Below, piece after piece: positions 9,520 through 18,890 of a DNA stretch of 64,000 nt. The DNA is from an uncultured Bacteriovoracaceae bacterium (GTDB lineage: Bacteria; Bdellovibrionota; Bacteriovoracia; Bacteriovoracales; Bacteriovoracaceae). A program made the position numbers and the translations under genes. How positions within the stretch are numbered: the stretch's first letter is position 1; each line of letters opens with the position of its first letter. The stretch spans positions 1 through 64,000 of the forward strand of contig CALHBF010000019.1 of NCBI GenBank assembly GCA_937931205.1. The letters run 5' to 3'. The notes under the pieces were generated by a model. That model did no database searches, was not told where the DNA came from, and was given only the letters and a program-made list of their open reading frames with translations.

Positions 9520-9837
9520 ATGAAATTTATCCTCGTAGCTCTATTCTCTGTATCTTCAGCTTTTGCTGCTGATCTTTGTACTCGTTATGACAACAATGCT
9601 CGTTACTCTAAGGCCATCTCAACAGTAGCCACTCACTTGGGCTACAGCCTTGAAGCTCTTTGTAATCACCCATTATTCCTTGATATTGAAGTTCAACCAA
9701 GCCGAGTAATTACTCGCAATGGCGATATCGAGCCTCATGTAAAAGTTCAGTTTCATAAGAATTATGAGAGCTGCTATTACAAAGTTCGTGACCTTGATCA
9801 GGCCGTAACTGAATCTCGTTGTTATTCAGGTTTCTAA
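9520..9837 (+). CDS. Small secreted hypothetical protein
   Basis: Signal peptide MKFILVALFSVSSAFAA; cysteine-containing mature part. Confidence 0.75.
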   Translation: MKFILVALFSVSSAFAADLCTRYDNNARYSKAISTVATHLGYSLEALCNHPLFLDIEVQPSRVITRNGDIEPHVKVQFHKNYESCYYKVRDLDQAVTESRCYSGF

Positions 9838-9840
9838 ATA

Positions 9841-9868
9841 AAAAAGGGCCTCTTTCGAGGCCCTTTTC
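9841..9868. terminator. Bidirectional Rho-independent terminator
   Basis: AAAAAGGGCCTC-TTTC-GAGGCCCTTTT between convergent genes. Confidence 0.9.
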
Positions 9869-9870
9869 AT

Positions 9871-10182
9871 TTATTCTAATTCAATTCTGTCATTAAACTT
9901 AACCAGGTAGCCAGAAATCCCATCTCCAGGGTTCAGGTTACAGCGACGTGAATAAACTCTACCGCTATAAACTTCTTCGATATCAAGAGGACAAATGAAA
10001 TGTGGTTGGTAAGTCTGTCCACCAGAAGAAAGGTTGATATCAAGCTTAATCCAGCATGCATAAGGTTCACCTTCAATCGCCGTTACTTCTTTTACGACGC
10101 TTGAAAATTGTGCTTCATAAGTCGAACATGCCATCGATGCAAAAGATAAAAAAATCCCCGTCAATACCACAAATGCTTTCAT
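9871..10182 (-). CDS. Small secreted hypothetical protein
   Basis: Signal peptide MKAFVVLTGIFLSFASMAC; four Cys in mature region. Confidence 0.7.
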   Translation of the reverse strand: MKAFVVLTGIFLSFASMACSTYEAQFSSVVKEVTAIEGEPYACWIKLDINLSSGGQTYQPHFICPLDIEEVYSGRVYSRRCNLNPGDGISGYLVKFNDRIELE

Positions 10183-10275
10183 GAATACTCCTTAAGTCAA
10201 ATTAATGGCGTACTTGTATGACCTACAGGAAGAGAAAGCAAATAAGTTTTTTGTTAAGATTTGGTTTTAGATATC

Positions 10276-10746
10276 TTAAGAATATTTGAGGTACACATAG
10301 GCACTCGCTCCATCGGAGTAAAACTCTGAAATTATATCTTTTCTGACAAATCCCAAAGACTCATAAAGCTTGATGGCCCCCACATTATCGACCTTAACTT
10401 CCAGTCTGACAGACTCTGTATTTTTTACATCTATTTTTGAAAGAGCAAATTCTAAAAGTTTTCGTCCAATACCTTGTCCCTGAAAATGGGGACTAACAGC
10501 TAAAGAATAAATTCGGATTTTTTTTGAGCCCTTTCTTTTTAGCACAAGAACATAACCCGCCAGCTTTTTATCTTGCTCAATAACCCACAAATCGTTTTTA
10601 CTTTTTATGAATTTGGCAAATGAATTTTTTGAAAGTTGGTCGTAAGCAAAAACTTCGTTTTCAAGAGTGACCAAAGCTTTTAGGTCACCAATCATTGCCT
10701 GTCTGGGAAGAGTGGAAGATGTCATAAAATATCTATCGTGGCTCAT
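10276..10746 (-). CDS. GNAT-family N-acetyltransferase (RimI-like)
   Basis: LAVSPHFQGQGIGRKLLEFAL, EVKVDNVGAIKLYESLGFV. Confidence 0.9.
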   Translation of the reverse strand: MSHDRYFMTSSTLPRQAMIGDLKALVTLENEVFAYDQLSKNSFAKFIKSKNDLWVIEQDKKLAGYVLVLKRKGSKKIRIYSLAVSPHFQGQGIGRKLLEFALSKIDVKNTESVRLEVKVDNVGAIKLYESLGFVRKDIISEFYSDGASAYVYLKYS

Positions 10747-10798
10747 TTTAAAGTGCTAGTCTTTAGTTTAATAGTAACTTCATCACATTTTAAAATGT

Positions 10799-12301
10799 GT
10801 GTACATTGGATTTTTTGTGGCAAACACTTTTGTCATCGTAGACAAACTAAAAGATTGGAAATCATTCTTCCCTGCCGAAAAACTTTTAACATCTCATGAG
10901 TATCTCTCACTTTGGGACGATCCCAAAATGGAAGGACAAGATAAGAGTAAAATTAAAGTCATCAACCTTTGTCGAAGCTATAAATATCTTTCCACTGGTT
11001 ATTATACTTCTCTTCTTGCTGAGGCCAGAGGCCATACTGTTATTCCTTCAGTAAAAACAATCAATGACCTTTCACGCAGCTTTTTATACCTGCTGCAATC
11101 TGAAGACATTGATCATACTTTACAGAAAGTTTTTAAAACAAAAGAACTTAGCAAAGAGCACACTTTTAATATCTATTTCGGGAAAGCTGACCATCCTGAA
11201 TACTCTGAACTTGCTAAGTACATTTTCGAAAAACTTTCTATTCCTATTCTTTCAGTTACTGTTGAATTCGATAAAGTTTGGAAAATCCTTTCTGTAAAAT
11301 CTCCAGCTTTCAACAGTCTTTCACCGACGGATGAGGATAACTTTGCTTCTTCTCTTGATGAGTATTCATCTAAAATTTGGAGAAAACCAAAATCAAAGAA
11401 AAAGTATCGTTACGATCTTGCGATTCTTTATAATCCTGACGATAAAATGCCACCTTCAGATAAAAAAGCCTTACAGAATTTTATCAAGGCCGGAAAAGAG
11501 TGTGATGTTCTGGTTGAACTCATTGAGAAAAAAGATTTCTCTCGAATTGCAGAATTCGATGCTCTGTTTATTCGTGAAACAACTTCTATCAGCAACCACA
11601 CATTCAAATTTGCTAAAAAAGCAGAGGCAGAAGGTGTGGTATGTCTTGATGACTCTATGTCAATTCTTCGTTGTACAAATAAGATCTATATGCACAACGT
11701 GATGGAAAGAAACAATATCCCAAGTCCTAAAACATTTGTAGTTTCCTCCCTTCAAAAAGATCTCCTTAAAGAGATCCCGGAAAAACTTGGATTCCCTTTT
11801 ATTATTAAAATCCCTGATGGCTCATTCTCTAAAGGTGTTTTCAAAGTAAAGACGCAAGAAGATTACGAAAAGTACCAGGAAGAGATTTTTAAGAAGACGG
11901 CACTCATTTTAATTCAGGAATATTTCTACACTGATTTTGACTGGAGAATTGGAGTCCTTAACGGCAAAGCTTTATTTGCCTGTAAGTACTATATGACGAA
12001 AGGTCACTGGCAAATCTATAACCACGAACATAAAAATAAACGTGGGTATGATGTCGGTCGCTTTGAATCGTTACCGATTTCGAAAGTTCCAAAGTACGTC
12101 ATCAGCACGGCACTCAAAATGGCCCACCAGGTTGGGGATAGTCTCTATGGTGTAGACATTAAAGAAAAAGACGGCAAGGCCTACGTCATCGAGATCAACG
12201 ATAACCCTAATATCGATTCAGATGTGGAAGATCTCATCCTTGGAGATGATCTCTATATCAAAATCATCCAAGATTTTGTTAATCGTATCGAAGCTAACTA
12301 G
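10799..12301 (+). CDS. RimK-like ATP-grasp ligase with RLAN N-terminal domain
   Basis: INLCRSYKYLSTGYYTSLLAEARGHTVIPSV (RLAN-like), then ATP-grasp FPFIIKIPDGSFSKGVF, YGVDIKEKDGKAYVIEINDNPNID. Exact start uncertain. Confidence 0.88.
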   Translation: MYIGFFVANTFVIVDKLKDWKSFFPAEKLLTSHEYLSLWDDPKMEGQDKSKIKVINLCRSYKYLSTGYYTSLLAEARGHTVIPSVKTINDLSRSFLYLLQSEDIDHTLQKVFKTKELSKEHTFNIYFGKADHPEYSELAKYIFEKLSIPILSVTVEFDKVWKILSVKSPAFNSLSPTDEDNFASSLDEYSSKIWRKPKSKKKYRYDLAILYNPDDKMPPSDKKALQNFIKAGKECDVLVELIEKKDFSRIAEFDALFIRETTSISNHTFKFAKKAEAEGVVCLDDSMSILRCTNKIYMHNVMERNNIPSPKTFVVSSLQKDLLKEIPEKLGFPFIIKIPDGSFSKGVFKVKTQEDYEKYQEEIFKKTALILIQEYFYTDFDWRIGVLNGKALFACKYYMTKGHWQIYNHEHKNKRGYDVGRFESLPISKVPKYVISTALKMAHQVGDSLYGVDIKEKDGKAYVIEINDNPNIDSDVEDLILGDDLYIKIIQDFVNRIEAN

Positions 12302-13229
12302 CCTTTTCACTTTCAAAAAATCTATCAATAAATTTTACGAATGGAGTGAGCATCACTAAAAAGATGCTCACTAATACCAAGTTAAAACTTAAGTGGGCCA
12401 TAGCAACCACCATTGAAGGATTTGGTGATATTTCAATCACATAATTGCTGAATTCATCCAAAAATGGATAAAGAACCGCAACCCCGATGGAGTTGATCAG
12501 AGTATTAGAAAGGGCAACTTTTTTTGCATTTCTATTCATTCTCAGTGATGCAAAGAGGGCGGTAAACGTTGTTCCAATGTTAGCGCCCAGAATGATTGGT
12601 ATTGAGTTAATTGGCTCGATCAAACCTTGTTGCACAAAAATAATGGTCAATCCTGTTACAACCGTACTCGACTGCATGACAATAGTGAGGAGCAGTCCTG
12701 CTAAAATACTGATGAGGCTATTAGATGTATGCAGCAGAAGGCTCGTTAGTAGTACGGACTCCTTTAAAGGAGCAATGGAAGTACTCACCAGATCAAGACT
12801 GAAGAAAATAAAGCCAAAGTAAAAAACACCCTTACCAAAAACTTTAATCTTCCATGGAAGAGCTGAAAGCAGCGCTCCCAGTACAATGAATATCGGACCG
12901 ATGCTGGTAAGCTTAAAAGATACCAGCCATGCCGTGGCAGATGTTCCAATATATGATCCAAGGATAATTGATAAAGCACCTGCAAAAGAAAGAATACCGC
13001 TATCAACAAATGACACTGCTAAAGAAGAGATCGCTGCTGAAGACTGAATAATAACAGTAAAGAACAGTCCAACCACAAAGCCAATGAAACGGTTTGCTGT
13101 TAATTTTTTTACAATCCACTCTAACTTATTGCCTGCCGCGAGCTTCAGTTCTGTACTAAAAGCCCCGAGTCCAAAAAGAAATAAAACCACAGAACTAACG
13201 ATGGAGAAGACGATCTGATAATTTTGCAT
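12294..13229 (-). CDS. Na+/phosphate cotransporter (NptA-like)
   Basis: Duplicated QSSAA/QSST motifs and GANIGTT; start at MQNYQIVF chosen over the upstream ATG at 13292. Confidence 0.88.
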   Translation of the reverse strand: MQNYQIVFSIVSSVVLFLFGLGAFSTELKLAAGNKLEWIVKKLTANRFIGFVVGLFFTVIIQSSAAISSLAVSFVDSGILSFAGALSIILGSYIGTSATAWLVSFKLTSIGPIFIVLGALLSALPWKIKVFGKGVFYFGFIFFSLDLVSTSIAPLKESVLLTSLLLHTSNSLISILAGLLLTIVMQSSTVVTGLTIIFVQQGLIEPINSIPIILGANIGTTFTALFASLRMNRNAKKVALSNTLINSIGVAVLYPFLDEFSNYVIEISPNPSMVVAMAHLSFNLVLVSIFLVMLTPFVKFIDRFFESEKAS

Positions 13230-13265
13230 ATCAATTATTATAGAGGAAGAAGCAGGGGAAAAGAA

Positions 13266-13295
13266 GGGTTGGGGATAAACAATTACCCCCAACCT
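13266..13295 (-). terminator. Rho-independent terminator
   Basis: Reverse strand GGTTGGGG...CCCCAACC followed by CTTCTTTTCCCC; downstream of 13302..14006. Confidence 0.65.
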
Positions 13296-13301
13296 CTGAA
13301 G

Positions 13302-14006
13302 TTAGAAAATGGTTCTCAGGTTTTTTGGACGAGCTAGTTTGTACTTTAATTTAAAGCCAAGCTTCACAAGAGGTTGTTTTACTAAGCTACCATCACAAAG
13401 CTCTCCACTTTGATCCATAGAAACTAATTTATCCACAAACTCTTCATATGAAGGCTTATCAGTCATCTTTTTAGTGACTTTAGAATAAAGCTTATTCATC
13501 TTCTCACCTTCACGCTCTAGATAGTATTCGCCCAGTGCCTTCATCATCAGATCGTTATCGTAATAATTAATTCCAGAAGCAGTTGTATCAGCAGTAACAA
13601 CGAGAACAGTAGAAGCTGAACCAATCATCGCCCCACCAATAAAGTAACCAAGTGCTGTCCAGCCGTGGGCCCCTTGCCCAGTCGCCGCTGCTATACCTAC
13701 ACCTGCGTATCCACCCACAACGACAGCAGCCGCTGCTGAAGCAGTTAGAACAACAGGAGTTACTGCGAATTTAATAAGAAGCTGTTTTCTTCTCTGAAGA
13801 TATTCATCTAGACAAGTGGCTTCAGAACCTAAGTCTTGTACTAGACCTTTGATCTCATTCACTTTCACCTTCTCTAAAGGCTCATGCAGTTCTAAATCAG
13901 CCGCATTGATGCTTATAGGTGCATCCGCCACTGGGCCTAAGGAATTCTTAGCGAAGGCCGTTTGAAAAGAAAGAAGACAGGTAAGAACAAGTAGACTTTT
14001 TTTCAT
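13302..14006 (-). CDS. Secreted/membrane hypothetical protein with Gly/Ala-rich hydrophobic hairpin
   Basis: Signal peptide MKKSLLVLTCLLSFQTAFA; hydrophobic VTPVVLTASAAAAVVVGGYAGVGIAAATG. Confidence 0.7.
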   Translation of the reverse strand: MKKSLLVLTCLLSFQTAFAKNSLGPVADAPISINAADLELHEPLEKVKVNEIKGLVQDLGSEATCLDEYLQRRKQLLIKFAVTPVVLTASAAAAVVVGGYAGVGIAAATGQGAHGWTALGYFIGGAMIGSASTVLVVTADTTASGINYYDNDLMMKALGEYYLEREGEKMNKLYSKVTKKMTDKPSYEEFVDKLVSMDQSGELCDGSLVKQPLVKLGFKLKYKLARPKNLRTIF

Positions 14007-14226
14007 AAATATCCTTTTTAAGGTTAAGGATATTTACCATAAGGGACGTCGTTTATATGATGATTTGAATAAATTACAAGTAGCTCAACTGGTTGAAATA
14101 ACAAAGGCTTATCACTTTAAAACATCAGTTTTAATAATAACTATATAACCTAACCCTTTGTTTACCTGACCAAGATTGTGATTTCTTAAGTAACTCTTAT
14201 TTTAAAGAATTCCGATACGAGAACAA

Positions 14227-16191
14227 ATGCATGAACAGTTAAGTGGATCTAAGATTAAGCGTAGAATTAGCGTCATAAGGGCGATGATCGTCTCGTTTTT
14301 TGTACTTACTGTTATCTTGATCGGACTATCCATCGCCATATTTAAGACAATCAGAACGTTTGTCTATGGCGAATCTGTGTGGACTCGATCTCAAATTCTT
14401 GCAAGCTACTCACTCACTCAATATCTTTCTACCCATAATGAAGAACATTTTCAGAACTTCCTTTCTCACTTAAAAATCATCGAAGCTGACGAAGCTGGAC
14501 TCATTGAAATCCTTGATCGAGATACCGTAACTACAAAAGCGATAGACTATATTGAAGCTGGTTTGAATGATCGCAGGGACCTCGAGGTCTCTTTGAGAGT
14601 TTTTAGCTTTCTCATTCAATTTCCTATCACTCAAGATATGATCCACGAATGGCAAATAGGAAATAGTCTAACAAAAGAACTGAAAGTTTTAGGAATTAAA
14701 ATTCATCAGGATTATTCTAAGAATGTGAAATACTCTCAGGAGCAGATTGATGGCATTCTAGAAGAAATTCACAACAACAATGCGCGACTTAACAAACATG
14801 AATTGTTGTTCTCTCAACCTCTCGTTGATTTGGCCAGAGAAGTAGAAAATCTTTTAGGCCTTCTTCACCTTTTCCTTTTCTTATTTGTCAGTATGCTTGG
14901 AATCTATATTTATTTTTCAACTGCACAGATTTTCCAAAGAAGTCTTCAAACAATCAAAAACTCTATTCTTGATGCCGTTTCCGGAAATATCAAACAACAA
15001 ATTGTTATTCCAGTAGAAGAAGATATCTTTGATATCTCCTCACATCTCAATTGGATGTATGCTTCTTTTGAAAAACAGCTTCAAGGAAGATTAAGTGCCG
15101 AAGAAAGTGAAGCGAAACTGGCCATTCTTGCGGATGCGATGCCTCAGATTGTTTGTATTTATGACAGTAAATATCAGGTTGAGTTTTTAAACAAGAATGG
15201 TCGTGAATACTTAGGAATTTCGGCTGAAAACATTAAACACATCGATCTCATTCAGTTTTGTCATCATGAAGAGAAAGAGCGAGCCTTAAATCAGAGGACC
15301 CAGGGAACAATCACAAAAACCCCTGGTGAAATTGAAGTTCGTCTTAGAAACACCCATAATATTTATCAATGGTTCCTTTGTCGTTTCGAACCAGTGCTCA
15401 ATGAGAACGATGAGATTATCCGCTGGTATTCATCTTTCACAAACATTCAAGGCCAGAAGGCCCATGCTTTAGAACTTGAAAAATCTGTCGCTATTCGAGA
15501 TCAGTTTCTCTCCATTGCTTCTCACGAATTAAGAACGCCTCTAACAGCATTGAAACTACAAATCGGAATGAGGCAGAGACTCATTGATAAAAAAGCTATC
15601 GAGCATGTTGATCTGAATTATTTTCAGAAAAACATTGTTGATGACAACAAACAAATTGATCGCATTATACGTCTCGTGGATGACATGCTCGATATTTCAA
15701 GAATCAAATCGGGTAAGCTTTCACTCGATTTTACAGAAGTTGAAGTAAATCGCTTTATGAATGAGGTACTACAACGATTTCAGCCTGAATTTAATGAAAA
15801 AAAATGTCAGCTTATTTTTGAATCGATACCAGAAACAATCTGCTTATGGGACAGTCATCGTATTGAACAAGTTATGATCAATCTCTTATCAAACGCTTTA
15901 AAATACGGACGTAACAAAGATGTTTTTGTGAAGCTTGAGAAAAACTTGGACCACATTGCTATCAAGGTCATTGATCAGGGTGAGGGTATTGATTCCATAA
16001 ACAAAGAAAAAATTTTCGAACTTTTTGAAAGGGCCAATAAGGATCAGGCCGTCAGCGGCTTAGGGCTCGGTCTCTACATCGTCAGACAAATTGTACAATC
16101 TCATCAAGGTAAAATTGAAGTTTTCAGTGAGTTTGAGAAAGGCTCAACCTTTGTTATCACTTTGCCAATTAGAGTAGAGACCGAAGCTTAA
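14227..16191 (+). CDS. PAS-domain sensor histidine kinase
   Basis: Two TM regions, PAS, SHELRTPLTALK, NLLSNALKYG, GLGLGLYIV. Confidence 0.95.
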   Translation: MHEQLSGSKIKRRISVIRAMIVSFFVLTVILIGLSIAIFKTIRTFVYGESVWTRSQILASYSLTQYLSTHNEEHFQNFLSHLKIIEADEAGLIEILDRDTVTTKAIDYIEAGLNDRRDLEVSLRVFSFLIQFPITQDMIHEWQIGNSLTKELKVLGIKIHQDYSKNVKYSQEQIDGILEEIHNNNARLNKHELLFSQPLVDLAREVENLLGLLHLFLFLFVSMLGIYIYFSTAQIFQRSLQTIKNSILDAVSGNIKQQIVIPVEEDIFDISSHLNWMYASFEKQLQGRLSAEESEAKLAILADAMPQIVCIYDSKYQVEFLNKNGREYLGISAENIKHIDLIQFCHHEEKERALNQRTQGTITKTPGEIEVRLRNTHNIYQWFLCRFEPVLNENDEIIRWYSSFTNIQGQKAHALELEKSVAIRDQFLSIASHELRTPLTALKLQIGMRQRLIDKKAIEHVDLNYFQKNIVDDNKQIDRIIRLVDDMLDISRIKSGKLSLDFTEVEVNRFMNEVLQRFQPEFNEKKCQLIFESIPETICLWDSHRIEQVMINLLSNALKYGRNKDVFVKLEKNLDHIAIKVIDQGEGIDSINKEKIFELFERANKDQAVSGLGLGLYIVRQIVQSHQGKIEVFSEFEKGSTFVITLPIRVETEA

Positions 16192-16195
16192 AAAA

Positions 16196-16525
16196 TTAGC
16201 TCGTAACTTTTAATCCAATAATTGAAACCAGCAGAAGAACTAAAAAGAAAATTCTTGGTAATGTTGCCGGTTCGTGGAAAAGAACAATACCTAAAATCGC
16301 TGCACCTAATGCACCAATCCCCACCCAAACGCCATAGGCCGTTCCAATAGGAAGTACATTACTAGCGCGAGCAAGAAGATACATACTTGCTGCCAGTGTG
16401 ACTAAGGTAAATATACTAGGAACTAATTTGGTGAAACCTTCGGTGTACTTAAGACCGATGGCCCAGCAGATCTCTAGAAGACCTGCGAACCCTAAGATTA
16501 CCCATGACCAAAACTGTGTAGACAT
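16196..16525 (-). CDS. sugE: SMR-family transporter, SugE/Gdx-like guanidinium exporter
   Basis: 109 aa, four TM, GLLEICWAIGLKYTEGFTKLVPS, GTAYGVWVGIGALGAAILG; preceded by guanidine-III riboswitch. Confidence 0.9.
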   Translation of the reverse strand: MSTQFWSWVILGFAGLLEICWAIGLKYTEGFTKLVPSIFTLVTLAASMYLLARASNVLPIGTAYGVWVGIGALGAAILGIVLFHEPATLPRIFFLVLLLVSIIGLKVTS

Positions 16526-16543
16526 AACAACTCCTTTATTAAA

Positions 16544-16588
16544 GAGCCGTCTTTACCAAGCCTGGTACGGTTCACCTCGTCAGGGGCG
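16544..16588 (-). ncRNA. Guanidine-III (ykkC-III) riboswitch
   Basis: Reverse strand CCCCTGACGAGGTGAACCGTACCAGGCTTGGTAAAGACGGCTC: core GACGAGGUG..CCGUACC.GG..AAGACGG, CCUG/CAGG P1 and pseudoknot pairing, just upstream of sugE SD. Confidence 0.9.
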
Positions 16589-16609
16589 TAATTGCCACTG
16601 ATAGAATTA

Positions 16610-17479
16610 TCAATTTTTGTGCAAACCTGCAAATCCTTCGATTTCAATTTTTGTCATTGTCAGTAACTTAGAAAAAACCTCGTCTTTTAAAGGACTTCTC
16701 ATTAGTTTAGAAAGTTCGATGGGGACGACTTGCCATGAAAGACCGAATTTATCTTTTAGCCATCCACACTCTTCTACCATCCCTCCGCCCTCAAGGAGTT
16801 TATCCCAGTAATAATCTATCTCTTTCTGATCCTCACAGTTAATGACAAGAGAGCTTGAATTGTTAAAGGTATGGGGATGATCTCCCGGACCTTCCATTAA
16901 AATAAACTTTTGTCCCTCAAGATAAAACTCTGCATATTGTACAGCACCTGTCTTTTCATCTTTGCCAATCATTCCGATTTCCGCATGAGGAAAAACGGTA
17001 TTATAAAAATGAATCGCTTCTTCTCCACGACCAAAAAGCTTATTCACAAACAAGAAACTTGGTGCAATCTTTTGATCACTAGGGGCCTGAATCAGCTGCC
17101 ATTCAATGCCGAATTTATCAACTGTCCAGCCATACAAGGATGCCCAAGGATATGAAGCAAGCTCCATTCTTATTTCCCCTCCGGAGGAAAGCTTGTTCCA
17201 CTTACTCTTGATCTCATCTTTACTGGAGCAAAAAACCATAAATGAGAAGGAGGGATTGGATTTAAAAACCGGGCCAGCATTAAGAATCTGCAAGTTTAGA
17301 TTTTCGATTTTAAGATCAATTGCAAGGATTGAGTTTTCTTTTTTTCCCGAAACTTTTTCGGCCGTTTTGGGATAAAAGGAATATTCTCCGATAGAAACAT
17401 TTTCAAATATCTTTTTATAAAACAAGGACATTTCTTCAGCTTCTTTATCAACCCAAAGACATATCCAAATTTTATTCAT
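16610..17479 (-). CDS. VOC-superfamily (PhnB-like) protein, two-domain
   Basis: Duplicated PhnB-like repeats (FYKKIFENVSIGEYS..., FYNTVFPHAEIGMIGKDEKTGAVQYAEFYLEGQKFILMEGPG). Confidence 0.85.
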   Translation of the reverse strand: MNKIWICLWVDKEAEEMSLFYKKIFENVSIGEYSFYPKTAEKVSGKKENSILAIDLKIENLNLQILNAGPVFKSNPSFSFMVFCSSKDEIKSKWNKLSSGGEIRMELASYPWASLYGWTVDKFGIEWQLIQAPSDQKIAPSFLFVNKLFGRGEEAIHFYNTVFPHAEIGMIGKDEKTGAVQYAEFYLEGQKFILMEGPGDHPHTFNNSSSLVINCEDQKEIDYYWDKLLEGGGMVEECGWLKDKFGLSWQVVPIELSKLMRSPLKDEVFSKLLTMTKIEIEGFAGLHKN

Positions 17480-17560
17480 AAATTCTTTCTCCCATAATGT
17501 TCAGCTTCTAGCTTCTTCCTGATTGGGAGAAATTTTAACTCAATATTATCTAAAGAATTT

Positions 17561-18667
17561 CTAGACTTTAAAGCTAAACTGCAAAGTCTCGAGACATATA
17601 CCATTAACTTGTAAACTCAGTTGATGTTTTCCCGAATAGAACTTCATTGTAGTAATCGCCTTAAGTGAGTGGGCTTTAGTAATCTTGATTGAGGAACCTG
17701 CATCCAGTTCAATATTCTTCAGTTTAAAAATTTTTCGGCCTAATTTGCCATTGGCCTTCAAAAAATCTATTCCATAATCAATAACGAGACTCTGGTTGCT
17801 TTTGCTTTGAGAGATTATTTCAAAATGGAAAATTAGTTTGTCATTGAGTTGGTAAGTTTTTTTATCAAGTTTAAATCCCTTAAGCTGAATCTTTCCCTTT
17901 CCGTTCACTCCCATTAACTTCAATGCTCCAGGGTGTCCTTTTTTAATTAAAGTCCTTAACGCCTGCTTCTTGATCCAAGCGATCTTAGAAATGTGCTCCT
18001 CAGGACAGGCTTTTTGCCACTTGGCCATGAGCTCAATTACCAAAAGAGGGTGATGCTTGGAAATGTCATTGAGATGGTTCGCAACACTTTTTCTAACATA
18101 AATCTCTTCATCATATTTCAGTTCTTCTAAAAGACTTAGGGCCAGCTCCGGATGATTTATGAAAACATTAATTTTTTGCCCCCATGGCAGCAGGGGACGA
18201 GTTCCTTCTGAAACCCATCTTCTAATATGAACATTTGAATCATTCGTTAAATTTGCAAAATAACTTAGCACCTTTTGATGATCATGAATGATGAAAGGTC
18301 TTATCGCAAATTCTGCAGTAAACTTTTGAGTCAACTCATACATGACTTCCATTGACTCTTCGAAATGAAGAAGACCGAATTGAGAAATAAATTCTGAGAA
18401 GGGCCAAAGTTGAAACCCCGTAAGTTTATTGTTTTTTATTACCTGCTTTATGACTTTGATATTTTCGGGATAACTCTTCGTCAGGTTTTCTGCCAATCCT
18501 TTAGTCACAAGCAGAACTCTATTTTTCAATTCAAGAGTTTTTAAGTGAGGAATGAGTTGTTCAAAATCTTTTGAAGCAAATTTTTTATCAACTTTTTTAA
18601 TTTCACTTGAAATGAGACGTACTACATCTGCATTAATAAAATTTTTAAACGCTTTTTCATTTTCCAT
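17561..18667 (-). CDS. DNA alkylation repair protein (AlkC/AlkD-like HEAT-like repeat glycosylase)
   Basis: FINADVVRLISSEI...GFQLWPFSEFISQFGL...TAEFAIRPFIIHDHQKVL...HIRRWVSEGTRPLLPWG. Start at MENEKAF. Confidence 0.85.
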   Translation of the reverse strand: MENEKAFKNFINADVVRLISSEIKKVDKKFASKDFEQLIPHLKTLELKNRVLLVTKGLAENLTKSYPENIKVIKQVIKNNKLTGFQLWPFSEFISQFGLLHFEESMEVMYELTQKFTAEFAIRPFIIHDHQKVLSYFANLTNDSNVHIRRWVSEGTRPLLPWGQKINVFINHPELALSLLEELKYDEEIYVRKSVANHLNDISKHHPLLVIELMAKWQKACPEEHISKIAWIKKQALRTLIKKGHPGALKLMGVNGKGKIQLKGFKLDKKTYQLNDKLIFHFEIISQSKSNQSLVIDYGIDFLKANGKLGRKIFKLKNIELDAGSSIKITKAHSLKAITTMKFYSGKHQLSLQVNGICLETLQFSFKV

Positions 18668-18890
18668 AACGCCTTCTTGCCACTTTTTAATTACATTATA
18701 ACTCACCGAAATCTAGAGATTAAACAATTAACAACGCTTAAGGTTATTCTTAATATTTTAAACCTTGCCAAAGATAAGACCCTAAAAAGACATCAGGCCA
18801 GGCCAGCTATCCCCTATGATTTAAAGAGCTTTAGCGAACTTAATCTTTTTTTAAGCCAGTTTTACTTTCTACCTCTATATAATAGCCACT

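Noticed and set aside
11064-11702. ORFs 11064..11297 and 11331..11702
   Set aside because: Out-of-frame within the RLAN-ATP-grasp gene, no coding evidence.
16398-16601. 67-aa plus-strand ORF covering the riboswitch
   Set aside because: Antisense to sugE and the guanidine-III aptamer; no coding support.
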